Assembly: GCA_015665455.1 (NCBI GenBank)
Contig: JADFAD010000001.1
Coordinates: 496,001 to 560,000 of the forward strand
Length of the DNA: 64,000 nt
From: Oceanospirillaceae bacterium
GTDB lineage: Bacteria; Pseudomonadota; Gammaproteobacteria; Pseudomonadales; Litoribrevibacteraceae
Direction: 5' to 3'
Shown: piece after piece, positions 38,309 through 46,644 of the stretch
How the letters are laid out: each line of letters opens with the position of its first letter
Position numbering within the stretch: position 1 is the stretch's first letter
Made by a program: the position numbers and the translations under genes
Notes under the pieces: model-generated
What the model was told of the DNA's origin: nothing
The model's database searches: none
Seen by the model: the letters and a program-made list of their open reading frames with translations, nothing else

Positions 38309-39457
38309 ATGCGGTTGAAGTCGCAAGCGTTAGCGATCGCAATATCAACGGTAGGGTTAGTGAATCCTGCAATGGCAGTGGAGTTAGACTTTAACGGGTT
38401 TATTTCTGTGGGTGGCGGTATTTCATCCAACGATGAGTTGAACTTAGATGTGGATTATGGAGAAGACGTTTCTTTTGACGAAGACTCCATCCTAGGGATT
38501 CAAACGACGGCTGCAATTAACGAAAAGATGTCTTTAACTGCACAGCTTGTTGCTCGAGGAAAAGACGATTACGACCTTGAAGCGGAGTGGGCGTTTGTTT
38601 CTTATGAAATGAACGATGAAACTTTTGGTCGTGCGGGTCGTTTACGTGTGCCTTTCTTTGCTTACTCTGAATCCATTGATGTTGGCTATTCTTACCACTG
38701 GATTCGTCCGCCATCAGAAGTGTATCGCTTGCCGTTTTCCTCCATTGATGGGGTTGATGCAAACTACACCACGTGGTTAACGGATGATTGGGAGCTTTCT
38801 ACACAGGCTTATTTCGGCACTTACAGTGATGAGGTGGATGTCTTTGGTGAAGAAAGTGAGCTGGATCTTAAAAATGGTACCGGTCTTGTTTTCACCGCGA
38901 ACTACGATTGGCTAACGCTTCGAAGCAGTGTTCACTTTGCGACGGTAACCGTGACCAATGATTCCATTAATACGCTTAATAGTGCGTTAACAGGCGCTGG
39001 TTTTGGCAGCGTAGCAGATGACATCGCCGTTGATGAAAACGATGTATTGTTTTACGAAGCGGCGATCTTAGCGGATTATGAAGATTACATCTTTGTGGCT
39101 GAGTGGACGATGCTGGATTATGACCGCAGTGCGATACCTGATGATACGGGTTGGATGATTTCTGTAGGTAAGCGCATTGGTGAGTTCACACCGCATTTGA
39201 CCTTTGCTAAGGAAGAAGACGACGGTGAAACGGGGTTCTCTGATCCGATTCCTTCGGGCGTAAGTCCTGCCTTGGATGCGTTGAAAGGTACTGTGGACGC
39301 TCTTGAATCTGAAGCGCTTCAAGAAAGCTGGATTGCAGGTGTTCGTTGGGATGTAATGCCGTCGGCTGCGTTGAAGTTTGAAGCGCAATATACGGATCGT
39401 AAACAACCCGAAGACACTGGATACATTCACAATGTGAGCGTCAGTGCTTTGCTTTAA
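38309..39457 (+). CDS. Porin type B with chimeric C terminus at the duplication joint
   Basis: 382-residue porin, same as the intact copy at 43804 up to ...KQPED, after which the joint replaces the last strand. The native tail DDTMIYSVVLDAVF becomes TGYIHNVSVSALL, read from the antisense of the SDR gene, and then a stop. The C-terminal phenylalanine needed for efficient barrel assembly is lost, but hydrophobic residues still alternate. It also lost its downstream partner gene, present only after copy 2. Signal peptide (cleavage about AMA-VE, residue 23) and RBS AGGA are intact. It may be expressed but poorly assembled. Confidence 0.88.
   Translation: MRLKSQALAIAISTVGLVNPAMAVELDFNGFISVGGGISSNDELNLDVDYGEDVSFDEDSILGIQTTAAINEKMSLTAQLVARGKDDYDLEAEWAFVSYEMNDETFGRAGRLRVPFFAYSESIDVGYSYHWIRPPSEVYRLPFSSIDGVDANYTTWLTDDWELSTQAYFGTYSDEVDVFGEESELDLKNGTGLVFTANYDWLTLRSSVHFATVTVTNDSINTLNSALTGAGFGSVADDIAVDENDVLFYEAAILADYEDYIFVAEWTMLDYDRSAIPDDTGWMISVGKRIGEFTPHLTFAKEEDDGETGFSDPIPSGVSPALDALKGTVDALESEALQESWIAGVRWDVMPSAALKFEAQYTDRKQPEDTGYIHNVSVSALL
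39408..39415. other. Duplication joint with 8-bp microhomology
   Basis: CCGAAGAC is shared by the porin B 3' end (as at 44903) and the SDR gene interior (as at 33913). Left of it the sequence is porin, right of it SDR. Such a short homology indicates RecA-independent joining rather than recombination between long repeats. Confidence 0.9.
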
Positions 39458-39841
39458 ATGAGGGAGGAATGCTTTCGTTCCGTAGACGACGCCCCAAAAG
39501 TTAATGTTCATTAACCATTCGAAGTTCTTGTAGCTCATTTGATCAACGGTTTCTGCCAGAGCAACCCCTGCGTTGTTGATCACGAGGTTAATGCCTTTGT
39601 GTTGTTTCATCACGTTGGTGGCGAAGTTTTCTACGGCATTACGATTGGAGACATCCAGAACGTGTTGAGAGATTTGAACGCCGGTATGCGCTAAACGGTC
39701 GGCCACTTTTTGAAGGTCTTTTTCATTGATGTCTGCTAGGGCTAAATTACACCCTTTTCTAGCTAATGTTTCTGCTAATGCAGCGCCAATTCCTGATGCT
39801 GCACCTGTGATTGCAGCCACTTTGTTTTTAAAGTTTTCCAT
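39416..39841 (-). pseudogene. 5' fragment of the SDR gene
   Basis: First 142 codons of the SDR at 33492-34346, with identical amino acids but ten silent base changes (nine third positions and one TTG/CTG leucine). The fragment keeps the nucleotide-binding TGAASGIG and NNAG but lacks the YxxxK active site, so it cannot be a working enzyme. The frame runs on through antisense porin sequence to a stop at 39068, which would give a 257-residue hybrid. Its original start and upstream region are kept, so it may still be transcribed. Confidence 0.9.
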
Positions 39842-39943
39842 AATTACCTAAATATATTCAAGAAACTGCCGAATTAAAGAGTAAGTTGATATAAAGATAC
39901 TAGACTAACCTTACATGGGTTCACAGTTTTATAGGGGTTGTTT

Positions 39944-41557
39944 ATGACGTGGTTTTACAAGCTCAGCGTTAAAATTAAGATTTATTGCATTGCTGCAGCA
40001 GCCATTCTTGGGTTTATTGTATATTTTGTTTCTAACTACACCATGTCCTCCTCCCAAGGGCAACTGGTCGGTCAGATTCAAACTAAGACGTTCCCCTTAC
40101 TTCAAATTGCTGAACGATCCAAAGTTCGCCTCGAACGAATTCAGGAAATGTTAGCCAGTGCCGTTTCAGCGGATGAAATGGACATCCTGAACAACGCAGA
40201 TACGCAAAGATCTGAAATGCTGGATGATCTTAAGAAGGCCAGCGAGTTAGATCCCGAAGGATTAGCTAGCCAAGTGAGTTCATCATTCTCTGACTACTAT
40301 GGTATTGCGCACAGTATTTCAAAGTCGATGCTGGATGGTAGTGCAGATTTTTCGTCGTTGGGCTCTAAAACAGAGAAAATGACCGCTGCACTAGGAAATA
40401 CCTCTGAGTTGTTAGAACAGTTTCGAGAAGAGAATAACAATACGTTTAACAATACAGTGATAGAAGCCAAAGCATTAAGTGACAAGATGCTGATTAATGG
40501 TATTACCATTGGCGCCATCATGTTCTTCTTCATTTTTGTGATTTCAGTGATTGTTTCAAGAACAATATGCCGCAGCATTGAAGAGGTCGTTCGCTCGTTA
40601 AAAGACATTGCGCAAGACAACGGTGACTTAACGGTACGTCTTGAAACGAGAGCGGAAGATGAAATCGGTGAATTGGTTTATTGGTTCAATGAATTTGTTG
40701 CTAAGTTACGCGGTGTTATTGGTAAAGTTGTTAATGCGGCAGGGCCGTTGGATGATTTATCCGGACAGTTAAACAATCTTATGGATCATGTGAACTCTAA
40801 TATCGAGTCTCAGCGTCTATCAGCAGAAACATCGAAAGACGCTGTGGATCGAATGCAAGAAAGTATGGATTCCATCGTTAGTGACGCCAGCGCGGCTGTA
40901 GACTGTGCGCAAGACGCAAACAGCGAAGCCGACCAAGGGCAATCCATTGTTGGCCAAACGGTTGATGCGATTAAGACGCTTTCAGGTGGCGTATCTGAGG
41001 CGGCAGAAGTGATTCGAAAGTTGGAATCCGACACCGATCAAGTCCGTTCTGTTTTGAGTGTCATTAAAGGCATTGCGGATCAAACGAATTTGTTGGCATT
41101 GAATGCGGCGATTGAGGCGGCTCGTGCAGGTGAGCAAGGCCGAGGGTTTGCGGTTGTAGCAGATGAAGTTCGATCATTAGCTTCAAAGACTCAGGAGTCG
41201 ACCGAAGAAATTAACGTCACTATTAATACTTTGATCTCTGCGTCTCAAGAAGCCGTGACGGTAATGGAAAAAGGAACAGAACAAGCTCAAACCAGTGTTT
41301 CTAACTCTGAACAAGCGGGAGAGTCGTTGGTTAAGATTTCAGAAGTCGTGTCTTCAATTCATGAAATGAATAATCGTATTTCAGATGCGGTTTCGAGCCA
41401 ACAGCGAGTGTCGAGTGAAATCGTTACTTCCGTGGGTGATATTTTAACTCAGACCCAAGAGACTGCGAATAAGTCAGCTTCTCTGGGTTCATTAGCGAAT
41501 GAGCTTAATGAAGTAGCGAGTGAGATGGCACAGATAACTCAGCAATTTAAAATTTAA
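39944..41557 (+). CDS. Methyl-accepting chemotaxis protein (copy 2)
   Basis: Same 537-residue protein as at 34449, with the same upstream 96 bases, RBS and ATG. Two membrane helices, a helical periplasmic sensor, HAMP and a full signalling domain. The absence of any seen difference over 1.6 kb indicates a very recent duplication. Its upstream neighbour here is the SDR fragment instead of the intact SDR gene. Two copies would raise the dose of this receptor. Confidence 0.95.
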   Translation: MTWFYKLSVKIKIYCIAAAAILGFIVYFVSNYTMSSSQGQLVGQIQTKTFPLLQIAERSKVRLERIQEMLASAVSADEMDILNNADTQRSEMLDDLKKASELDPEGLASQVSSSFSDYYGIAHSISKSMLDGSADFSSLGSKTEKMTAALGNTSELLEQFREENNNTFNNTVIEAKALSDKMLINGITIGAIMFFFIFVISVIVSRTICRSIEEVVRSLKDIAQDNGDLTVRLETRAEDEIGELVYWFNEFVAKLRGVIGKVVNAAGPLDDLSGQLNNLMDHVNSNIESQRLSAETSKDAVDRMQESMDSIVSDASAAVDCAQDANSEADQGQSIVGQTVDAIKTLSGGVSEAAEVIRKLESDTDQVRSVLSVIKGIADQTNLLALNAAIEAARAGEQGRGFAVVADEVRSLASKTQESTEEINVTINTLISASQEAVTVMEKGTEQAQTSVSNSEQAGESLVKISEVVSSIHEMNNRISDAVSSQQRVSSEIVTSVGDILTQTQETANKSASLGSLANELNEVASEMAQITQQFKI

Positions 41558-41660
41558 GGGTACAAACTTATTTCAGGAATTAAATTTAGTCCTTAAATTG
41601 AAGGATTCATACGAAGTTACTGAACCTCTTCTTTCTTAACGCTAGTCTGTAATACATCAA

Positions 41661-41692
41661 AAAGCCCGCTGGTTTTTCAATCAGCGGGCTTT
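41661..41692. terminator. Intrinsic terminator after chemoreceptor copy 2
   Basis: Same 11-bp GC-rich stem as at 36166-36197, offset by 5,495 bases. Confidence 0.9.
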
Positions 41693-41759
41693 CTTATTGA
41701 GCCTTCAATCAACAACCATTTAAACTACGTCTGTTGACCTCATGAGTGCCTCGATCGTT

Positions 41760-42188
41760 TTAGTAGGAATAGACGACCTTTACAGACCCATCCACCTCGC
41801 TTGCATCAATATAGCCAATGGTTGAAGGGTTTGAAGAAATTAATTCCTTAACCTCTGCAGACGAACCTACCTGCTTCGGTGGTGTGCCCTTGCCTGTAAA
41901 AATCCGTTTGGACCAGTAAGATTTCACCTGACTGGCGGACTTGCCCATGACAGAACTTAAAAACCCATTTCTAATGTCCGCTGAGTCACTCTGATCGATC
42001 GGAATGACGGTAGACCCGCCAGGAAATTTCTTGGTTTTACCTAAATACATACGGCTAATTACTGAAGCATCAAGGGACGCGCTAGGGTTGTCAGGATGAA
42101 CAATCACCGCTGTGTCCGCTTGAGCTGTGGGCGTTAAAATAGCCGTTGTTAGTAATGAGGTAAGAAGAATCTTTTTGAAATGTCTCAT
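41760..42188 (-). CDS. Small periplasmic-binding-like protein, type A, copy 2
   Basis: Identical 142-residue product to that at 36265. Signal peptide and one PstS-like lobe. It follows porin A copy 2 by 12 bases in the same operon arrangement. Both copies look functional. Confidence 0.85.
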   Translation of the reverse strand: MRHFKKILLTSLLTTAILTPTAQADTAVIVHPDNPSASLDASVISRMYLGKTKKFPGGSTVIPIDQSDSADIRNGFLSSVMGKSASQVKSYWSKRIFTGKGTPPKQVGSSAEVKELISSNPSTIGYIDASEVDGSVKVVYSY

Positions 42189-42200
42189 GGTCGAATCCCC

Positions 42201-43283
42201 TTAGAAAATCATATCTACAGCAGCGCTGTATAGAAAACCGTCTTCACCATCAGCAGCTGAACGTGTTTTTTCATCACGATACTGTGCCTCAATTTTAAGC
42301 GCTACATTGGTTTCAATGTCGTACCTAAGCCCTGCAATGTAACTGGCGTATTCATTTTCTAAACCAGCAGCTTGTTGGAGTAGGCCTGTGGTGCCTGATT
42401 CCACATCGTCTTCTTCATATGCATAGGTTAAGTGTGGTGTAAATTGGTCCATTCTGCGAGCGTAGTGAATTAAATAGGCAATGTCGTCAGTTAACGAAGC
42501 GGTATCATGATCAAGCGCGGTCAGCTCAATGACCACTTGGTTGTCACCGTCATCGTAGATAAATGCACTTTCCATAAAGGTAGTGACATCATCGTCTACG
42601 ATAAAATCGTCGTTCAATGCCGCTGCGGTTGCGCTGAGGCTGGTTGAACTAAGGGCTGCGCGATGGTAGCTGAGCCTAAGTGCAAACGGGTCCATCGATG
42701 CATTAAATACAACCCCTGCAAACTGAGTTAAATCAAAGTCATAATCTGTACCACCAATGGTGAGGTCTTCATTAAACCGACCGTAATAAAGTTGGACGCT
42801 TGCATCGATGTCACCAAAATACAATTGATGAGTTACATCGACGCCGTCAATGGAGGAGAAACCAATGCGATAGACTTCGGTTGGAGGGCGAATCCAATTG
42901 TAGGCATAACCGACTTCAAGAAAATCAGAATAGTAGAAGAAAGGTGCACGTAAACGGCCAAATCGTACGGATGTCTCGTCACTGTGTTCATAGGTGGCGT
43001 AAGCCCAAGCGGCTTCCATATCAAAGTCGTCTGAACCTCTGGCAACCAATTGGCCTGTCAGTGAAAACTTACCTTGAATGTGCTTACTGACTTGTAAGCC
43101 GAGAACCGTATCCTGCTTAAACCCAGGGTCTTCATCGTAACCGTTGACTGCAATTTCATCAGTCGACAGTGCGCCAACCCCAGCACTTAGAAATCCATTG
43201 ATCGTTAGGTCATCATCAGCCACAACATTACTGCTTGAAACGGCGAGAATAGCCAACATCAAGGGTGTTATTCGAGTTTTCAT
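42201..43283 (-). CDS. Outer-membrane porin-like protein, type A, copy 2
   Basis: Identical 360-residue product to that at 36706, with intact signal peptide, the RLRAPFFYYS and WIRPPTEVYR blocks, and terminal phenylalanine. The upstream spacer is also unchanged, so regulation should be the same for both copies. Confidence 0.87.
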   Translation of the reverse strand: MKTRITPLMLAILAVSSSNVVADDDLTINGFLSAGVGALSTDEIAVNGYDEDPGFKQDTVLGLQVSKHIQGKFSLTGQLVARGSDDFDMEAAWAYATYEHSDETSVRFGRLRAPFFYYSDFLEVGYAYNWIRPPTEVYRIGFSSIDGVDVTHQLYFGDIDASVQLYYGRFNEDLTIGGTDYDFDLTQFAGVVFNASMDPFALRLSYHRAALSSTSLSATAAALNDDFIVDDDVTTFMESAFIYDDGDNQVVIELTALDHDTASLTDDIAYLIHYARRMDQFTPHLTYAYEEDDVESGTTGLLQQAAGLENEYASYIAGLRYDIETNVALKIEAQYRDEKTRSAADGEDGFLYSAAVDMIF

Positions 43284-43803
43284 TCGTACATTCCCTTAAC
43301 TATTGTTGATAGATAAACCCTAGCCGCAGTAAGAAATTTTTCAATAAATGAACGGGTTGCCTGCTGGATAGCAGTTATAAGCGATTTGGTGTTACTTAAT
43401 ATTATGAAATGTTACGTAATGGTTAATGTTGTTGTTTTGTCGTTTTTAACTAGTGATAATTATATTAATAACAATAGGTTGGGCTTTTAACTATAAAAAT
43501 AACATTAAGCTATTTGATGCACTTTTTATGACTGTTTCGGTTATGGAAAAGTGTATTCAGAGCAGGAATAGTTTTTGAAATAGAAGGTTATTTATAGTGT
43601 TAATTACGCTTAATTGAATTGAAAAAGTCAGTTATTAGTCGTGTTTTCTCATAATTATAAATTTCTCATCTATAGTTTACGGATGCACTTTTCTTATAGA
43701 AAAGAGGTGGATAGACCTTGCTTAAGAAAAGTGGAAGGAATAACACAACAAGGGATCAGCAGATTACTGCTGTTAATCTCGCTTATTATTCGAGGAATGA
43801 ATT
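43284..43803. promoter_or_regulatory. Divergent promoter region between porin A and porin B, copy 2
   Basis: Repeat of 37789-38308; it includes the competing inverted repeats at 43686-43733. I saw no substitutions. Confidence 0.55.
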
Positions 43804-44955
43804 ATGCGGTTGAAGTCGCAAGCGTTAGCGATCGCAATATCAACGGTAGGGTTAGTGAATCCTGCAATGGCAGTGGAGTTAGACTTTAACGGGTTTATTT
43901 CTGTGGGTGGCGGTATTTCATCCAACGATGAGTTGAACTTAGATGTGGATTATGGAGAAGACGTTTCTTTTGACGAAGACTCCATCCTAGGGATTCAAAC
44001 GACGGCTGCAATTAACGAAAAGATGTCTTTAACTGCACAGCTTGTTGCTCGAGGAAAAGACGATTACGACCTTGAAGCGGAGTGGGCGTTTGTTTCTTAT
44101 GAAATGAACGATGAAACTTTTGGTCGTGCGGGTCGTTTACGTGTGCCTTTCTTTGCTTACTCTGAATCCATTGATGTTGGCTATTCTTACCACTGGATTC
44201 GTCCGCCATCAGAAGTGTATCGCTTGCCGTTTTCCTCCATTGATGGGGTTGATGCAAACTACACCACGTGGTTAACGGATGATTGGGAGCTTTCTACACA
44301 GGCTTATTTCGGCACTTACAGTGATGAGGTGGATGTCTTTGGTGAAGAAAGTGAGCTGGATCTTAAAAATGGTACCGGTCTTGTTTTCACCGCGAACTAC
44401 GATTGGCTAACGCTTCGAAGCAGTGTTCACTTTGCGACGGTAACCGTGACCAATGATTCCATTAATACGCTTAATAGTGCGTTAACAGGCGCTGGTTTTG
44501 GCAGCGTAGCAGATGACATCGCCGTTGATGAAAACGATGTATTGTTTTACGAAGCGGCGATCTTAGCGGATTATGAAGATTACATCTTTGTGGCTGAGTG
44601 GACGATGCTGGATTATGACCGCAGTGCGATACCTGATGATACGGGTTGGATGATTTCTGTAGGTAAGCGCATTGGTGAGTTCACACCGCATTTGACCTTT
44701 GCTAAGGAAGAAGACGACGGTGAAACGGGGTTCTCTGATCCGATTCCTTCGGGCGTAAGTCCTGCCTTGGATGCGTTGAAAGGTACTGTGGACGCTCTTG
44801 AATCTGAAGCGCTTCAAGAAAGCTGGATTGCAGGTGTTCGTTGGGATGTAATGCCGTCGGCTGCGTTGAAGTTTGAAGCGCAATATACGGATCGTAAACA
44901 ACCCGAAGACGATGACACTATGATTTATAGTGTTGTTCTAGACGCTGTATTTTAG
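43804..44955 (+). CDS. Outer-membrane porin-like protein, type B (native C terminus)
   Basis: 383-residue porin with signal peptide (cleavage about residue 23) and native tail ending MIYSVVLDAVF. It is a clear paralogue of type A: both share RLRxPFFxYS, WIRPPxEVYR and SSIDGVD. The final 15 codons lie beyond the repeat and are unique. It is followed 9 bases later by its partner small binding-like gene, so this is the complete original operon. The type A and B operons face away from each other, an inverted paralogous arrangement older than the tandem duplication. Confidence 0.88.
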   Translation: MRLKSQALAIAISTVGLVNPAMAVELDFNGFISVGGGISSNDELNLDVDYGEDVSFDEDSILGIQTTAAINEKMSLTAQLVARGKDDYDLEAEWAFVSYEMNDETFGRAGRLRVPFFAYSESIDVGYSYHWIRPPSEVYRLPFSSIDGVDANYTTWLTDDWELSTQAYFGTYSDEVDVFGEESELDLKNGTGLVFTANYDWLTLRSSVHFATVTVTNDSINTLNSALTGAGFGSVADDIAVDENDVLFYEAAILADYEDYIFVAEWTMLDYDRSAIPDDTGWMISVGKRIGEFTPHLTFAKEEDDGETGFSDPIPSGVSPALDALKGTVDALESEALQESWIAGVRWDVMPSAALKFEAQYTDRKQPEDDDTMIYSVVLDAVF

Positions 44956-44964
44956 GAGAGCCAT

Positions 44965-45375
44965 ATGAAATTTATTTACGTAATGTTGCTTTCATTCGTT
45001 ACATCGTTGGCCCTAGCGGGGACTTCAGTCATTATTAATCCTGCAGACGCAGGTGCGGGTTTATCTCAAAGTGATGCGAAAAAGGTATTTCTTGGTAAAA
45101 AGAAATCTTTACCCTCTGGTGCCAAAGCTCAACCGGTTGATCAGTCTGCAGGGGCTGCTATTCGTGGTGCGTTCTTAGAAACCGTTGTCGGTAAGTCAGA
45201 AAGCCAATATAAGTCTTTTTGGGCTAAGAAAGTATTTACAGGCAAAGGTAAGCCGCCACCAGAAAAGGGAACGGATGCGGATGTTAAAGCATTCGTTGCA
45301 AGCACGCCTGGTGCTGTGGGGTACATCGATAGTTCAAGCGTTGATGGCACCGTAACGGAAGCGTTCGCTTTTTAA
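44965..45375 (+). CDS. Small periplasmic-binding-like (PstS-related) protein, type B
   Basis: 136-residue exported protein, signal peptide ending about ALA-GT (residue 19). Paralogue of the type A protein: VFLGKKKSLPSGAKAQPVDQS, FTGKGKPPPEKGTDADVKAF and GYIDSSSVDG align directly. AGGAGAGCC lies just before the ATG, 9 bases after porin B. It lies outside the repeat, so it is the only copy, while porin B exists twice. Role unknown; the pairing with a porin is the main clue. Confidence 0.85.
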   Translation: MKFIYVMLLSFVTSLALAGTSVIINPADAGAGLSQSDAKKVFLGKKKSLPSGAKAQPVDQSAGAAIRGAFLETVVGKSESQYKSFWAKKVFTGKGKPPPEKGTDADVKAFVASTPGAVGYIDSSSVDGTVTEAFAF

Positions 45376-45423
45376 ATTGTTCTTTTAGAGTAGATTTTTA
45401 ATTACTCTTTTGATGTTGATCTG

Positions 45424-45447
45424 AAGGCCTCACTCTGGTGAGGCCTT
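45424..45447 (+). terminator. Intrinsic terminator of the porin B operon
   Basis: AAGGCCTCAC and GTGAGGCCTT form a 10-bp stem with loop TCTG, followed by ATTTTTT. Confidence 0.92.
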
Positions 45448-45477
45448 TATTTTTTAAATGAGTGGTTAATAAAAGCG

Positions 45478-46536
45478 CTATTCTACAAATTTTATGGGTT
45501 GAGCGATTTGCTTAACGGTTTTATTTCCAATCTTTGATTCCTTTATCATCTTTCTTGCTTGTATATGCGGATGCTCAGACGCTTCTTTTAAGTTCAGAAC
45601 GGGTTCAACGCATACGTCTTCGTCTGCAAAAATGCTTTGCCATTCGGCCAACGTCTTTTCTAAGAAAATGGATTTGAGCGTCTGTTTAATTTCGGCTTGG
45701 ATTTCAGGAGACGGGTTCATTGATTTATGAGCAAGTGACGGTGTATCAACGATTTGAGCGAGTCTTTGAATGAACTTGGGCTCTAGGCTGCCGACTGACA
45801 AATAGCGGCCATCGGATGTCGGGTAATAGTCATAGAAAAAACCACCATTTAAAAGCTCTGTTTGATAGCTTGGTGTTACCCCGCCTGCGAGCATAGGTGC
45901 GCCGCTGATGACGTTCATGCTGAATGCGCAGTCAGTCATGCTGATATCAATACATTGCCCTTGATGGGTTGTATTTCGTTGAATAACCGCAGCTAAAATG
46001 CCGATGACTGCATGGTGAGAGCCGCCTGCGATATCGGCAACTTGAATGCCTGAAAGGCTAGGGCCTTGTTGCTTAGTTCCGCTGTAGCTGGCGATGCCCG
46101 AAATGGCGAGATAATTAATGTCGTGGCCAGCTCGCTCTGCATAAGGGCCTGTTTGACCGTAACCGGTTATTGAACAGTATATAAGTTTGGGGTTGATTGC
46201 TTTCAAGTTGTCATAATCTAACCCTAGGCTTTTCATTACCCCAGGTCGAAACTGTTCAACGATGACATCATATTCCTGAATTAACGATGTTATTTTTTTA
46301 ATCGATTCAGGCGTTTTTAAATCAAGCTTCAGTGTTTCTTTGTTACCAGTCAGTTGAGCATGCAGAGCTGATACGCCATTAATGATCGGAGGCAACGCTT
46401 CCGTAAGGTCTGGCTTGGTGGGATGAGCAATTCTTAACACTTCGGCGCCCATGTCGGCCATCAGTTTCGTCGCGTATGGCCCCGGTAATAACGTACTGAA
46501 ATCCAAAACTTTAAGACCGGAAAGGGGTTGAGCCAT
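45478..46536 (-). CDS. Family III CoA-transferase fold protein, probable alpha-methylacyl-CoA racemase
   Basis: 352 residues from ATG 46536 (MAQPLSGL). The longer open frame to 46566 lacks a good RBS, while AAAGGCG precedes 46536. It belongs to the CaiB/BaiF fold. GHDINYLAISG (His and Asp), the aspartate in QVADIAGGS and the glutamate in GSLEPKF match the catalytic set of alpha-methylacyl-CoA racemases rather than CoA-transferases. The enzyme would epimerise 2-methylacyl-CoA for beta-oxidation of branched chains. It is divergent from an AraC-type regulator gene whose promoter must overlap its own. Confidence 0.85.
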   Translation of the reverse strand: MAQPLSGLKVLDFSTLLPGPYATKLMADMGAEVLRIAHPTKPDLTEALPPIINGVSALHAQLTGNKETLKLDLKTPESIKKITSLIQEYDVIVEQFRPGVMKSLGLDYDNLKAINPKLIYCSITGYGQTGPYAERAGHDINYLAISGIASYSGTKQQGPSLSGIQVADIAGGSHHAVIGILAAVIQRNTTHQGQCIDISMTDCAFSMNVISGAPMLAGGVTPSYQTELLNGGFFYDYYPTSDGRYLSVGSLEPKFIQRLAQIVDTPSLAHKSMNPSPEIQAEIKQTLKSIFLEKTLAEWQSIFADEDVCVEPVLNLKEASEHPHIQARKMIKESKIGNKTVKQIAQPIKFVE

Positions 46537-46644
46537 AAGAGTCGCCTTTAATGTTGTGTTATGCAATGCGAAAACTATAGACTACCGATCAATCACCTTT
46601 CTGAACATGACCCTTATGGTCATATTAATTGGCATAAATGCATT

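Larger units (their letters stand above)
33921..39415. repeat. Tandem direct repeat, copy 1 (5,495 bp)
   Basis: Copy 1 runs from inside the SDR gene to near the 3' end of the plus-strand porin. Every gene start in it recurs exactly 5,495 bases later. The 8-mer CCGAAGAC lies at 33913-33920, 39408-39415 and 44903-44910, marking microhomology at the joint. Outside 33933-34284 I read no base difference from copy 2; even alternate-frame translations agree. Confidence 0.97.
39416..44910. repeat. Tandem direct repeat, copy 2 (5,495 bp)
   Basis: Second copy, directly abutting copy 1. It starts in SDR sequence and ends in the porin B gene, which continues here to its native C terminus and on to the partner gene. 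Ten substitutions relative to copy 1 fall in 39428-39779 only. Confidence 0.97.

Noticed and set aside
38146-38394. Small plus-strand frame of 82 codons before porin B
   Set aside because: It runs through the leader hairpins and into porin B in another frame, lacks an RBS, and has no protein-like features.
39068-39407. Minus-strand coding sequence continuing the SDR
   Set aside because: This stretch is antisense to porin B and has no SDR features, so only the 5' fragment is annotated as a pseudogene.
33921-44910. Composite transposon or insertion sequence
   Set aside because: No transposase, no terminal inverted repeats and no target-site duplication; the ends lie inside ordinary genes with only 8-bp homology.
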